Notes: generated by a model not told the origin, from the letters alone. Shown: positions 1 to 9,054, numbered from the stretch's first letter. The stretch is DNA of 64,000 nucleotides from Aestuariivirga sp047600585 (GCF_047600585.1 NZ_JASGKP010000001.1:2914001-2978000); one strand, 5' to 3'. A program made the numbers and translations.

Positions 1-468
1 ACAGGCGCAACGCTGAGCCCGCTCACCGCCTTCCTGGTGATGCGTGGCCTCAAGACCCTCGAACTCCGCATGAAGCAGCATTCGCATTCCGCAACGGCGA
101 TCAGCGGCTTTCTGGCGGGGCACAGGCATATCTCCAGCCTCTCCTATCCGGCGCTGTCGAAAGGGACCGCGGTTGACGTCTTCAAGCGGCAGATGTCGCA
201 GGGCGGCGGGCTGATCAGCTTCGAACTTGCGGGCGGCATCGAGGCGGGGCGCCGCTTCATGAATGCGCTCAAACTCATCCACCGCGCCGTCAGCCTGGGA
301 GACGCAGAAACGCTGATCCAGCATCCGGCCTCCATGACGCATGCCGCCTATTCGCCCGAGGAGCGGGCGAAGTACGGCATTTCCGATGGCCTCATCCGCA
401 TGTCGGTCGGGCTCGAAAACACCGAAGACCTCGTCGATGATCTCGATCAGGCCCTGACAGCCGTGTGA
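1..468 (+). CDS. Cys/Met-metabolism PLP-dependent enzyme, C-terminal part
   Basis: This is the C-terminal 155 residues of a trans-sulfuration-family enzyme (cystathionine gamma-synthase / methionine gamma-lyase / O-acetylhomoserine sulfhydrylase type); the N-terminus and the PLP lysine lie before the window. The frame is open from base 1. Seen: the family's C-terminal signature, with TGATLSPLTAFLVMRGLKT near the start, then GGGLISFEL, SLGDAETLIQHPASMTHA and a final GLIRMSVGLENTEDLVDDL. These are strongly conserved in the fold-type I Cys/Met_Meta_PP family, so the family call is firm. Which reaction it catalyses cannot be decided from this part. It ends 12 bases before the FAD protein, so the two are probably co-transcribed. 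Confidence 0.9.
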   Translation, partial: TGATLSPLTAFLVMRGLKTLELRMKQHSHSATAISGFLAGHRHISSLSYPALSKGTAVDVFKRQMSQGGGLISFELAGGIEAGRRFMNALKLIHRAVSLGDAETLIQHPASMTHAAYSPEERAKYGISDGLIRMSVGLENTEDLVDDLDQALTAV

Positions 469-480
469 GGAGAACCCGGG

Positions 481-1812
481 GTGAGCACGCGTCCCTTCAT
501 CATCATCGGCGGCGGCGCATCGGGCGTGTTGCTGGCCTATCAACTGCTGAAAGCCGACACGGTGGCGCGGCCGGTGGTGATCATCGAGTCGTCGCGGCAA
601 CTGGGCTTCGGCCTCGCCTATGGCACGAGCAGCGCCTCGCACCTGCTCAATGTGCGAAACTCCAACATGAGTGCCGACCCCGAGCAGCCCAACCATTTCC
701 TGAACTGGCTGGCGTCCCTGCCCGGCTCCGCGCCGCGCCCCGACGGCTTCACCACCCGCCGCCTCTACGGCCAATACATCGCGGGCCTCATCGGTAATGA
801 TCTGGACGGTGGCAGGCTCTCGGTTATCCATGACCGTGCGGTGGCGCTGTCGCTCACGCAAGATGGCGTGGAGGTGAAACTGGAACAGAATGGCAGGATG
901 GCCGGTGAGGCCATCATTCTCGCCACAGGCCACGACAGCACGCGCCATCCCTCCTTCGAGAACCCGTGGGAACAGCACCTCAGCCAACCTGTTGCAGCCG
1001 ATGACCGCATCCTGATTGCGGGAACGGGCCTGAGCATGGTGGACTATGTGCTCGAACTTCTCGACCGCGGCCATATGGGCCCGATCACAGCCGTGTCGCG
1101 GCGTGGTCTGCTGTCCAACAGTCACGGCCCCACACAGGCCTGGCCCCTCGATCTGTCGGGACTCGGAAAGACGCCGTCCGTGAATGCGGTGCTGCGCTTC
1201 CTCCGGCGGGAGATCACACGCGCCGAAGCGGAGGGCGTGAGCTGGCGGAGCGTCATCGACGGCATGAGGCCGCACACCCAGACGCTCTGGAAGTCATTCT
1301 CACTTGTTGAGCGGAAACGCTTCCTGCGCCACGCCCGCCCCTGGTGGGATGTTGTGCGTCACCGGATGGCGCCCGAGGCGTCCAATCGCATCCAGGCCGC
1401 TATTGATGCAGGCCAGCTGCGGATCGTGGCCGGCAACATTCTCGCTTTCGAGGCCGATGGGGGCCAGCGCCATGTCTTCATCCGGGAGCGCGGACACAAC
1501 GCGCAGCGGAGCGAAGCCTTCGATCACATCATCGACTGCACGGGCCTTGTCAGCGATCCGGAACTGTCACAGGACCCCTTGGTCAAGTCGCTTCTGCAGC
1601 AGGGTCTTGGCCGGAGGGACGCGATCGGGCTTGGACTCGAGTTCAATGACGAATGCGCGCTGATCAGTGCCGATGGGGTGCCGCATCCGTCCATCTTCGG
1701 CGTGGGCCCCATCACCAAGGCCGGCCTCTGGGAAATCATCGCCGTCCCCGATATCCGCGTGCAGGCCCTCTACCTCGCGCGCCGACTGGCGGAACGCTTC
1801 GCGGCGCCCTAG
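481..1812 (+). CDS. FAD/NAD(P)-binding protein (NAD_binding_9-like)
   Basis: A 443-residue protein with a GTG start preceded by the GGAGAA ribosome-binding site at 468-473. The N-terminus has a dinucleotide-binding Rossmann motif (GGGASGVLLAYQL) and an acidic residue ending the second strand (VVIIES), as in FAD-binding proteins. A second nucleotide-binding motif (ILIAGTGLSMVDY) lies near residue 180. A conserved C-terminal run (IFGVGPITKAGLWEIIAVPDIR) is typical of the FAD-NAD(P)-binding family often annotated as a hydroxyacylglutathione-hydrolase-linked or pyridine-nucleotide-disulphide oxidoreductase-like protein. It probably follows the upstream PLP enzyme in one transcript, which suggests a role in sulfur amino-acid metabolism, but this is inference. 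Substrate unknown. Confidence 0.8.
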   Translation: MSTRPFIIIGGGASGVLLAYQLLKADTVARPVVIIESSRQLGFGLAYGTSSASHLLNVRNSNMSADPEQPNHFLNWLASLPGSAPRPDGFTTRRLYGQYIAGLIGNDLDGGRLSVIHDRAVALSLTQDGVEVKLEQNGRMAGEAIILATGHDSTRHPSFENPWEQHLSQPVAADDRILIAGTGLSMVDYVLELLDRGHMGPITAVSRRGLLSNSHGPTQAWPLDLSGLGKTPSVNAVLRFLRREITRAEAEGVSWRSVIDGMRPHTQTLWKSFSLVERKRFLRHARPWWDVVRHRMAPEASNRIQAAIDAGQLRIVAGNILAFEADGGQRHVFIRERGHNAQRSEAFDHIIDCTGLVSDPELSQDPLVKSLLQQGLGRRDAIGLGLEFNDECALISADGVPHPSIFGVGPITKAGLWEIIAVPDIRVQALYLARRLAERFAAP

Positions 1813-1849
1813 CGATTGAATTGCTGAATGGAATGACTGCGGGGGAAAC

Positions 1850-1925
1850 TGGTGCCGCTTGCGTGACTCGAACACGCGACCCCATCATTACGAATGATGT
1901 GCTCTACCAACTGAGCTAAAGCGGC
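1850..1925 (-). tRNA. tRNA-Thr (anticodon CGU)
   Basis: The minus strand gives a complete 76-nt cloverleaf. The acceptor stem is GCCGCTT paired with AAGCGGC, the D-arm is GCTC...GAGC, the anticodon stem CATCA/TGATG encloses the loop TTCGTAA (anticodon CGT), and the T-arm is GCGTG-TTCGAGT-CACGC. The CCA end is encoded. It reads ACG threonine codons. It lies in the 172-base gap between the FAD protein and hemY. Confidence 0.97.
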
Positions 1926-1984
1926 CCGGCGGCGCGAGGCCGCTGTTCTGGACGGGCGGGGGATAGACGGTTTCGGTTAACAAT

Positions 1985-3430
1985 TCAACCATCAATGCGG
2001 TCGGCTTCCACCCCGGGATCGTCGGGCGGACGGTCGAAGGGCAGCGCCTTGGCGGGCTCGGAAACCTGCTTGTTTTCCGGCACCTTGATGGTGATCTGGG
2101 GGAGGTTTTCGGCCTCCCGGGACAGCTCCGGCTCGGGCTCCGCCGCAGGCAGCATGTCGAAGGGCACCTTCCATTCCGACGGCACGATCTCGCCCGTCAC
2201 GGGAGAGAGCGGCATCCAGCGCGGGCTCGCCACCCCGTCCGACACCCACATGGGATCACGCGGCGCATGGATGGCGCGGGCAAACCATTCCCGCGCCTTC
2301 CCCTTGTCGCCCTCGGCGTCCTCGATCTCGCCCATGAGAGCGCAGACCCGCGCCGGTGGGCGCTCATCGATATGCTGTGTGAGAGCTGCCCGCGCCACGT
2401 CGAGACGGCGGGCCGCAAGGGCCGCCTTGGCCAGCGCACAGGCGCCTTCAAGCGAGTCAGGAGTGGCGCCCACCAGATCGCGCACGCGCTCATAGCGCGC
2501 CTCGGGCCCGTCACCCGTCACCGAGCGGGCCATGAGTTCAGCAAGATCGGGATGCGGAGCAATCGCCCAGGTGGCGCGGAGAATCTTCTGCGCCTTGCGG
2601 GCATTGCCCTTGGCGATGTGGCAGCGCGCCGCGACCGAAGCCGCAGGCACCAGCGCGGGATCGAGCTTCAGCGCATCGCTTGCGAGTTCGAGGGCGCGGT
2701 CGCGGTTCTCGTCTTCGATCGAGAGCGCTTCCGCGGTGATGAGGGCGGCCCTCTTCTTCGCCGCTTCGTCGCGGCTCAAGAGTCCGGAGCGGCCCTGCAT
2801 GTCGAGCGTATGGGCTGCGGGCAGCCAGAGCTTGCGCGCCGCCTGCACCTGCAGCACTGCCGTCGAGGCCCAGGGCAATCGTGCATTGCGGGCCAGTGCC
2901 TTCTCCGCATGATGAAGAGCGGCGACGAGATCGCCTGACTGCCGCGCCTCGTTGAAGAGGCCGCGCAGCCCCATCAATTCGGTTTCTGGATCTTTCGCCA
3001 TGGCCTCGAAGATGCGCTTCACGCTCTCGCGGTCGCCCTTCAATTGCGCCGCCTGCGCGGCCAGCACATTGACCAGCGGTTCGTCGGAGAGAACATTGGC
3101 GGCAATCGCCGCATGGCGCGAGGCACCCTGCGCATCGCCGGCACCCGCCGCGACAATACCCTTCGAGAGAGACTCATAGGCCTTGCGGTGCTTGCGGAAG
3201 CGCCAGAACTCCCGCGCCGCGGCGGGGCTCCGCCAGATGCGGCGCAGAAGCGACCACAGGAACGACAGCGAGATGATGAGGGCAATGGCGATCGCCACCG
3301 CCACGAAGAGCTTCATCTCGTACTGGCGCCCGAGCCACGTCACCGTGAGCGTGCCCGGCCGCCCGGCCAGCCACGAGAAGAAGGCCGCGGCGGCAACGAG
3401 GAGAGCGAAGCGCCAGAGCATCCTGATCAT
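1985..3430 (-). CDS. hemY: HemY-like membrane TPR protein (haem cluster)
   Basis: A 481-residue inner-membrane protein of the HemY N-terminal family. Two hydrophobic segments (about residues 5-22 and 40-62) are followed by a long alpha-helical region rich in Ala/Leu that looks like TPR repeats, and a proline/acid-rich tail. This gene is conserved at the end of haem operons in many proteobacteria. It is not the Bacillus protoporphyrinogen oxidase HemY; its biochemical role is not settled, and an association with haem or protein-complex assembly is assumed. It starts 2 bases after the stop of the mitofilin-like gene, so it is the last gene of the hemC-hemD-mitofilin-hemY operon. Confidence 0.88.
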   Translation of the reverse strand: MIRMLWRFALLVAAAAFFSWLAGRPGTLTVTWLGRQYEMKLFVAVAIAIALIISLSFLWSLLRRIWRSPAAAREFWRFRKHRKAYESLSKGIVAAGAGDAQGASRHAAIAANVLSDEPLVNVLAAQAAQLKGDRESVKRIFEAMAKDPETELMGLRGLFNEARQSGDLVAALHHAEKALARNARLPWASTAVLQVQAARKLWLPAAHTLDMQGRSGLLSRDEAAKKRAALITAEALSIEDENRDRALELASDALKLDPALVPAASVAARCHIAKGNARKAQKILRATWAIAPHPDLAELMARSVTGDGPEARYERVRDLVGATPDSLEGACALAKAALAARRLDVARAALTQHIDERPPARVCALMGEIEDAEGDKGKAREWFARAIHAPRDPMWVSDGVASPRWMPLSPVTGEIVPSEWKVPFDMLPAAEPEPELSREAENLPQITIKVPENKQVSEPAKALPFDRPPDDPGVEADRIDG

Positions 3431-3432
3431 CG

Positions 3433-4605
3433 TCAGGGACTCGCGTTCTGCACGCGCTCTGCCGCCGAGGTCACGGAGGCAAGCGCCGTTTCAAGGGAGA
3501 GGCGGGCCGCCGCGCGGTCGCGCCATTGCTGCAACTTCGGCGGAATGGTGGCTTCGGGTTCGTCTACCGCCGCCACCGCCTGCGGCAGGTCGCCCGCTTC
3601 GGCGAAGGCAATGGCCTTGTCGGCCACCTGCTGCCAGTTCACCGCATCGAGATCGCGGATGGTGATGACGGAGGAGAGCATCTCGCCGATCCGGTCCCAG
3701 ATCCCGGGTTCAGACGGAACGATCTTCACCTCGGGCGTGGGCAACTCGGGCTTCAGGGCCGAGAGTTCGGTGGCAAGGCCCTTGGCATTGGGCAGGCCCT
3801 GTGCTGCGTGGGCTGCGATCACGTCAAGACCGCTCGCCGCCGGCAGAAGGCGTGCGATGCGGTCGGCCTCGTCGGCGAAGGATGTGCCCGCCTCGATCTT
3901 GGCCTTGAGATCGGAAACAGTCTGAGTGAGCGCCGTCTTGTCGACCTCGCCCGTCTTCTGGGCCTTCAGCGCCGCCACATCCTGTTCGAGGGCCGCAAGC
4001 CGGGCCGCCACATCCGCGGGAACACCCGCCGACGATGACGCGCCATCTGCCGGAGCAGCAGGCTGCGTGCTGATCGCCGCGACAGCGGATTTCGTTTCAT
4101 CGAGCGCCGACTGCAGCGAGGCGAGGCTCGCCTTCGTTGCCGCAATGTCATCGGCCAGCGTCTTGGAGTTTGTGGCTGTGGCGGTTGCCGAGGCTTCCAA
4201 CTCGTTGACGTCGCTGGTGAGCTGCGTGGTCAACCGCTCGAGGCCCTGCACCTTGGAGGCGATCTCTTCGTGGCCCTTGCCCAGAATGTCCACGCGCTCG
4301 GCGAGCGCCTTCACATTGTCGCTGGGGAAGTAGGACGAGATCAGGTCACGATAGGCCCAGCCGCCCGCCACCACGCCGATGCCCAGCGCCGCAACGAAGG
4401 CCGCCGTGCGATAGGAGGATGTCGTTTCGCGTGCCGGAGTGGAAGATGAGGGCGGCGGCGTTTCGCCCGCGGCCTCCTGCGCCTTCGCAGAGTCGGGTTC
4501 CCGCTTGTCGCCAGGCTCCGCATCCACCGTCACGTCTTCTGGATCGAGATCAATCACCGTCGGCTTGACCGGTGACGGATCGGCATCGTTACCAAGGTTA
4601 CTCAT
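3433..4605 (-). CDS. Mitofilin-like (COG4223) membrane coiled-coil protein
   Basis: A 390-residue protein with an acidic, proline-rich cytoplasmic N-terminus (1-64), one transmembrane segment (about 67-86, AAFVAALGIGVVAGGWAY), a coiled coil (about 95-240, heptad-like with many Ala/Asp/Lys) and a C-terminal helical domain. This is the layout of alphaproteobacterial relatives of mitochondrial Mic60/mitofilin, which shape inner membranes and contact the outer membrane. In alphaproteobacteria this gene is typically found between hemD and hemY, as here. Known of the family: Mic60-type membrane bending. Inferred: the same role in this organism. Confidence 0.82.
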   Translation of the reverse strand: MSNLGNDADPSPVKPTVIDLDPEDVTVDAEPGDKREPDSAKAQEAAGETPPPSSSTPARETTSSYRTAAFVAALGIGVVAGGWAYRDLISSYFPSDNVKALAERVDILGKGHEEIASKVQGLERLTTQLTSDVNELEASATATATNSKTLADDIAATKASLASLQSALDETKSAVAAISTQPAAPADGASSSAGVPADVAARLAALEQDVAALKAQKTGEVDKTALTQTVSDLKAKIEAGTSFADEADRIARLLPAASGLDVIAAHAAQGLPNAKGLATELSALKPELPTPEVKIVPSEPGIWDRIGEMLSSVITIRDLDAVNWQQVADKAIAFAEAGDLPQAVAAVDEPEATIPPKLQQWRDRAAARLSLETALASVTSAAERVQNASP

Positions 4606-4616
4606 GATGACTAGGG

Positions 4617-5327
4617 CTATTCCTGTTCGTTCGAAGGTTCAAGACCTTCCAGCACCGCAAACATGGCAGCTTCGTCGGGTGTGCGCGCAACCTTCCGCGG
4701 CCAGCCTTCCGGCAGCGCGTTTGCAACCGCCTGGGACAGGCAAAGGTGAATCATATCAGCCATATGGTGGGCGAGCTTCGCCTTTTCAATTTGCTCCACC
4801 CACAGCTTTGCCGTGCGCGGCGAATAGAGCAGAACCGCATCCGCCGAGGTTACCGCTTTGGCAAGATCATCGGGGGTGGTCGACACGGCATCATAGCTCA
4901 CCACGCGCGCCACGCTGAAGCCTTCACGCTGCAACCGGCCCTCGAGGTCACCCGACGTCGCGACCCCCGAGAGATAGAGCAGCGGCCCGTCAGCCGGCCT
5001 GAGGTGCGAAACGATGTAGGCGGTGAGACCAACGACATCGCCACCCGCTGCCGTCACGTCGGTGAAACCCGCCGCCGTCGCCGCAGCCGCCGATTGCGGG
5101 CCGACGCAGAGGAGTTTCGTGTCGCGCAAGCCGGCCAGAAGGGAGGAATTGGCGAGTCCGTTCGCGCTGGTGATGCAGATGGCCTGATAGCGCGCCGGCG
5201 GAACGACCGCACTTTCGCGCGGCACGATCTCCATCAGCGGCACACGGATGCATGCATGTCCAAGCGCCTGCAGTTTGTCCGCAAGCGGCCTGGCATCCTT
5301 TTCGGGCCGCGTGAGGATGAGGCGCAT
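4617..5327 (-). CDS. hemD: Uroporphyrinogen-III synthase
   Basis: A 236-residue HemD protein. It closes and inverts ring D of hydroxymethylbilane to form uroporphyrinogen III, the branch point for haem and cobalamin. The sequence starts MRLILTRPEKDARPLADKL, a typical HemD opening, and keeps ICITSANGLAN and the DAVLLYSPRTAKLW motif in the second domain. Sequence conservation in this family is low, so the position directly after hemC (6 bases) supports the call. Its length is slightly short for the family but both lobes are present. Confidence 0.92.
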   Translation of the reverse strand: MRLILTRPEKDARPLADKLQALGHACIRVPLMEIVPRESAVVPPARYQAICITSANGLANSSLLAGLRDTKLLCVGPQSAAAATAAGFTDVTAAGGDVVGLTAYIVSHLRPADGPLLYLSGVATSGDLEGRLQREGFSVARVVSYDAVSTTPDDLAKAVTSADAVLLYSPRTAKLWVEQIEKAKLAHHMADMIHLCLSQAVANALPEGWPRKVARTPDEAAMFAVLEGLEPSNEQE

Positions 5328-5332
5328 GGGCG

Positions 5333-6253
5333 TTAGCTTGCGCCGACGATGAGGCTGCCGCCGTTTGCCTTCACCTCCGCCGCGGCATCGGCCCCCATGC
5401 GGGCGGCATCGGCAGGCGAACCCACGCGCTCGGCGGTGAAGACCTTCTTGCCGTCGAGGGTGAGCGTCTCGCCACGGAAATGCAGGCGTCCGTCGGCGAG
5501 GCGGGCATGGCCCGCAATCGGCGTGCGGCAGGAGCCGTCCAGCGCGGCAAGGAAGGCGCGCTCGCAGGCCATGGCCGTGGCGGACTCGCCGTGATTGATC
5601 GGTTCAAGCAGCTTCGCAATCTTCTCATCGCCTTCGCGGATTTCGATGCCGATCGCACCCTGGGCAATCGCGGGCAGCATCTCCTCCATGGGAATGACAG
5701 CCGCGATGTGCTGGGTGAGGCCGAGGCGGCGCAGGCCGGCAACGGCAAGGAAGCTCGCATCAGCCACGCCATCGGCGAGCTTGCGCAGGCGCGTTTCCAC
5801 ATTGCCGCGGAACTGCACCACCTGCAGGTCGGGACGGATGCGGAGCGCCTGGGCCGAACGGCGCACCGAGGACGACCCCAGCACCGCGCCCTGCTTCATG
5901 CACTTCAATGATTTTTCCGTGAGACTGATCAGCGCGTCGCGGGCGTCTTCGCGCGGCAGTGTGGCGGCGAAGGCGAGGCCCCGCGGCAGTACCGCCGGCA
6001 TGTCCTTCATCGAATGCACGGCAAGATCGATGGTCTTGGCGAAGAGCGCCTCCTCGATCTCCTTGGTGAAGAGGCCCTTGCCGCCGATCTCGGCCAGTGG
6101 CCGGTCGCGGATGCGATCTCCGGTCGTGGTGATGACGGTGATCTCGAAATCATCCGGGGAGAGGCCATGGGCCTTCACAAGACGTTCGCGGGTTTCGTGG
6201 GCCTGAGCCAGAGCAAGGGGTGAGCCGCGGGTGCCGATACGTATTTTGGTCAT
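5333..6253 (-). CDS. hemC: Porphobilinogen deaminase (hydroxymethylbilane synthase)
   Basis: HemC joins four porphobilinogens into hydroxymethylbilane. The protein is 306 residues from the ATG at 6253; a TTG two codons upstream is possible but less likely. Seen: KIRIGTRGSPLALAQA at the N-terminus, the substrate/cofactor arginines in SSVRRSAQ and QFRGNVETRL, the catalytic DLAVHSMKDMP loop, and the dipyrromethane-cofactor cysteine in GSCRTPIAGHA at about residue 242. It is the first gene of the haem operon and is divergent from tsaD, sharing a 74-base control region. Confidence 0.97.
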   Translation of the reverse strand: MTKIRIGTRGSPLALAQAHETRERLVKAHGLSPDDFEITVITTTGDRIRDRPLAEIGGKGLFTKEIEEALFAKTIDLAVHSMKDMPAVLPRGLAFAATLPREDARDALISLTEKSLKCMKQGAVLGSSSVRRSAQALRIRPDLQVVQFRGNVETRLRKLADGVADASFLAVAGLRRLGLTQHIAAVIPMEEMLPAIAQGAIGIEIREGDEKIAKLLEPINHGESATAMACERAFLAALDGSCRTPIAGHARLADGRLHFRGETLTLDGKKVFTAERVGSPADAARMGADAAAEVKANGGSLIVGAS

Positions 6254-6327
6254 TTGCAAAGTCTAAGTTCCGGATGCTACAGCGGCAATCCCTACCTCAT
6301 TTCCCTGTCCACAAGCCAGCCGGATTC

Positions 6328-7422
6328 ATGGCCGCAGCCCCAACCCTCATTCTTGGCCTCGAAACCTCCTGCGACGAGACCGCCGCAGCGGTGGTGCGCC
6401 GGGATGAAGAAGGCCGGGGCGAGATCCTGAGCAATGTCGTCCTCTCCCAGGTGAAGGACCATGCGCCCTATGGCGGCGTGGTGCCGGAAGTGGCGGCCCG
6501 CGCCCATATCCGGCATCTGGGCCACCTCGCGGAAAAGGCACTGGCAGACGCCAATCTGACAGCCTCCGACCTCACTGCGGTGGCCGCAACGGCGGGCCCG
6601 GGGCTCGTCGGCGGGCTTCTGGTGGGCCACACCTTTGGCAAGGGCTTTGCCCTTGCCCAGAGCCTGCCTTTCATCGCGGTCAATCATCTTGAGGGCCATG
6701 CGCTGACGCCCCGGCTCCTCGGTCCCTGCCCCTTCCCCTATCTCCTGCTCCTCATTTCCGGTGGCCACACCCAGTTCCAGCTGGTGCGCGGCGTGGGTGA
6801 CTACACCCGCCTTGGCACCACAATTGATGACGCTCTGGGTGAAGCCTTCGACAAGACGGCGAAGCTTCTCGGCCTCGGCTATCCGGGCGGGCCGCAGGTG
6901 GAAGCGCTGGCAAAGACGGGCGACAGCCGCCGCTTCGACCTGCCCCGGCCGCTCAAGGGCAGACCCGGCTGCGACTTCTCCTTCTCCGGCCTCAAGACCG
7001 CGGTGCGCGAGATCGTGCAGGCGCAAGGCAGCATCACGGACCAACTGCGCGCCGACATCTGCGCCTCCTTCGAGCTTGCCGTCAGCGAGACCCTGGCCGA
7101 CCGCACCCGCCGCGCCATGGTGATGTTCCGCGAGGCCTGCCCCGACACCGGGACGCCTGCCTTTGTCGTGGCGGGCGGCGTTGCTGCCAATGCCCGGCTG
7201 CGCGCCACCTTCACCATGGTCGCCTCATCGCAGGGCTTCACCCTGATAGTTCCTCCTTTTCATCTGTGTACGGACAATGCCGCGATGATCGCCTGGGCCG
7301 GGGCCGAGCGCTTCGTCCTTGGCCTCAGCGACGGTCTCGATGCTGCCGCGCGGGCCCGCTGGCCGCTGGATACCGTCTCTGCTCCCATGGTGGGCCGCGG
7401 CCGCCTCGGAGCCAAGGCATGA
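6328..7422 (+). CDS. tsaD: tRNA N6-threonylcarbamoyladenosine transferase TsaD
   Basis: TsaD transfers threonylcarbamoyl to A37 of ANN-decoding tRNAs, with TsaB and TsaE. The protein is 364 residues from ATG 6328. The reading frame stays open further upstream, but that extension overlaps hemC and does not resemble TsaD. Seen: LGLETSCDET near residue 10, the metal-binding pair His120/His124 in NHLEGH, the ATP-binding LISGGHTQ, and CTDNAAMIAWAG near the C-terminus. Its stop overlaps the gpsA start (ATGA), so the two are translationally coupled. Confidence 0.97.
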   Translation: MAAAPTLILGLETSCDETAAAVVRRDEEGRGEILSNVVLSQVKDHAPYGGVVPEVAARAHIRHLGHLAEKALADANLTASDLTAVAATAGPGLVGGLLVGHTFGKGFALAQSLPFIAVNHLEGHALTPRLLGPCPFPYLLLLISGGHTQFQLVRGVGDYTRLGTTIDDALGEAFDKTAKLLGLGYPGGPQVEALAKTGDSRRFDLPRPLKGRPGCDFSFSGLKTAVREIVQAQGSITDQLRADICASFELAVSETLADRTRRAMVMFREACPDTGTPAFVVAGGVAANARLRATFTMVASSQGFTLIVPPFHLCTDNAAMIAWAGAERFVLGLSDGLDAAARARWPLDTVSAPMVGRGRLGAKA

Positions 7423-8321
7423 GCCAGGCCATCCGGGTGCTGGGCGGCGGCGCCTGGGGGTCGGCGCTCGCACAGCTGGCCCGTGCTGCGGGCCATGACG
7501 TCGCGATATGGAGCCGCTCCAACCCTGACGACCGCCTTGCTGCAACCGCTGAAGCCCTCATCGTCGCGGTTCCGGCGCAGGCTGTCCGGCAGGTTCTCGC
7601 GGACGTCGCCATTCCTTCTGCCGCCGCGATCATCATCTCCGCCAAGGGCATCGAGCGCGGCAGCGGCGCCTTCATGCACGAGGTGGTGCAGGCGGTGGCG
7701 CCCCGCAATCCCGCGCTCATTCTCTCTGGCCCCAGCTTTGCCGCCGACGTATTGGCGGGTAAGCCCACGGCGGTCACACTCGCAGCGTCGCAGATCGATA
7801 CGGCCAACACCTGGGCCAGGGCGCTGAGCCTGCCGCACTTCCGCATTTATGGTTCTGACGATCTCCCGGGGGTTGCCATCGGCGGCGCCATGAAGAACGT
7901 CCTCGCCATTGCCTGCGGCATTTCCGATGGCCGCGGCCTCGGCGACAGCGCACGCGCCGCCCTCATCACCCGCAGCTTTGCCGAACTGCAACGCTTCGGC
8001 CGGGCACTGGGTGCGCGCAGCGATACGCTCATGGGCCTCTCGGGGCTCGGTGACCTGCTGCTCACCTCCACCTCGCCGCAGTCGCGCAACTATTCTGCCG
8101 GTTACAGGATCGGCAAGGGCGCATCGGTCAGGGATGCGATTGCCGGAACGGCGGGCACTGTCGAAGGCGCCTACACCGCTGCCGTCGCCGTCGATCTCGC
8201 CCGCCGCCACGGCATCGACATGCCGATCATCGCGGCCGTTCACGCCATTCTCGACCAGGGCTCATCACCCGAAGAGGAAATCAACCGGCTGCTGGCGCGG
8301 CCACTCAAATCCGAAATCTGA
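7419..8321 (+). CDS. gpsA: Glycerol-3-phosphate dehydrogenase [NAD(P)+], compact form
   Basis: GpsA reduces dihydroxyacetone phosphate to sn-glycerol-3-phosphate for phospholipid synthesis. Seen: nucleotide motif VLGGGAWGSALAQLA at the N-terminus, SGPSFAADVLAGKPTAV, the catalytic-lysine segment GGAMKNVLAIACGI, GDSARAALI and LSGLGDLLLT. At 300 residues it is about 25-30 shorter than usual. The missing stretch follows the second strand: the text runs from IWSR directly to TAEALIVAVPAQ, lacking the loop that normally carries a Leu-Pro-rich LPGI...LP segment. The catalytic residues remain. It overlaps tsaD by 4 bases; YciI follows 14 bases later. Confidence 0.93.
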   Translation: MSQAIRVLGGGAWGSALAQLARAAGHDVAIWSRSNPDDRLAATAEALIVAVPAQAVRQVLADVAIPSAAAIIISAKGIERGSGAFMHEVVQAVAPRNPALILSGPSFAADVLAGKPTAVTLAASQIDTANTWARALSLPHFRIYGSDDLPGVAIGGAMKNVLAIACGISDGRGLGDSARAALITRSFAELQRFGRALGARSDTLMGLSGLGDLLLTSTSPQSRNYSAGYRIGKGASVRDAIAGTAGTVEGAYTAAVAVDLARRHGIDMPIIAAVHAILDQGSSPEEEINRLLARPLKSEI

Positions 8322-8335
8322 AGCTGGAGATCCAC

Positions 8336-8620
8336 ATGCTCTTTGTCATCATCTGCACCGACAAGCCCAACAGCCTCGACCTGCGCATGGCCACGCGGCC
8401 TGCCCATCTCGCCTATCTCGAGAAGGTCGCGGTCAAGGGTGCGGGCCCCTTCATCGACGACGCCGGCAATCCCAACGGCAGCCTCGTCATCATCGAGGCC
8501 AAGGACCTTGCCGACGCCAAGGCCATCGCCGCCGCCGATCCCTATGCCCAGGCCGGCCTCTTTGCCTCGGTCGACATCCGCCCGTGGAAGTGGCTCATCA
8601 AGAATCCGGAGGCGAAGTGA
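8336..8620 (+). CDS. YciI family protein
   Basis: A 94-residue single-domain protein of the YciI-like/YCII family, a ferredoxin-like alpha-beta fold. Seen: MLFVIICTDKPN at the N-terminus, the conserved His in RPAHLAYLEKV, GPFIDDAGNPNGSLVIIEA, and a C-terminal ADPYAQAGLF-ASVDIRPWKW. The His/Asp pair is conserved in the family and has been suggested to be an active site, but no general substrate is known. It lies between gpsA and the EVE gene and overlaps the latter by one base, so it is part of the same transcript. Confidence 0.9.
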   Translation: MLFVIICTDKPNSLDLRMATRPAHLAYLEKVAVKGAGPFIDDAGNPNGSLVIIEAKDLADAKAIAAADPYAQAGLFASVDIRPWKWLIKNPEAK

Positions 8621-9054
8621 TGGCCTACTGGCTCTTCAAGTCGGAGCCCGACGTCTTCTCCTTCGATGACCTCGTGAAGAAGGGCAAGGCGGGCGAAGAG
8701 TGGACAGGTGTGCGCAACTACCAGGCCCGCAACAACATGCGGGCGATGAAGCTGGGTGAGCGCGGCTTCTTCTATCACTCCAACATCGGCAAGGCCGTCG
8801 TCGGCGTGGTCGAGGTCTGCCGCGAAGTGCATCCGGATTCGACCGCTGACAACCCCACCTGGGAATGCGTCGACGTGCGCGCCGTCGCGGCTGCGGCAAA
8901 GCCTGTCACCCTTGACGAGATCAAGCTGGAGAAGCCGCTGGCCAAGATGGTGCTGGTCAACAACTCGCGCCTCTCGGTGCAGCCGGTGACGGCCGAGGAG
9001 TTTGCGCACATCTGCAAACTCGCCGGACTCGATCCTGCCAAGATAATGAAATGA
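8620..9054 (+). CDS. EVE domain protein
   Basis: A 144-residue single EVE-domain protein (PUA-like fold). EVE domains bind modified bases in DNA or RNA; family members near tRNA- or DNA-modification genes are common. Seen: the N-terminal MAYWLFKSEPDVFSFDDL, WTGVRNYQARNNMRAM and GERGFFYHSN, which are hallmark stretches of the family, and the hydrophobic binding-pocket residues around WECVDV. The ATG at 8620 overlaps the YciI stop. A frame-open extension upstream runs through gpsA and YciI and is not coding. Confidence 0.93.
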   Translation: MAYWLFKSEPDVFSFDDLVKKGKAGEEWTGVRNYQARNNMRAMKLGERGFFYHSNIGKAVVGVVEVCREVHPDSTADNPTWECVDVRAVAAAAKPVTLDEIKLEKPLAKMVLVNNSRLSVQPVTAEEFAHICKLAGLDPAKIMK

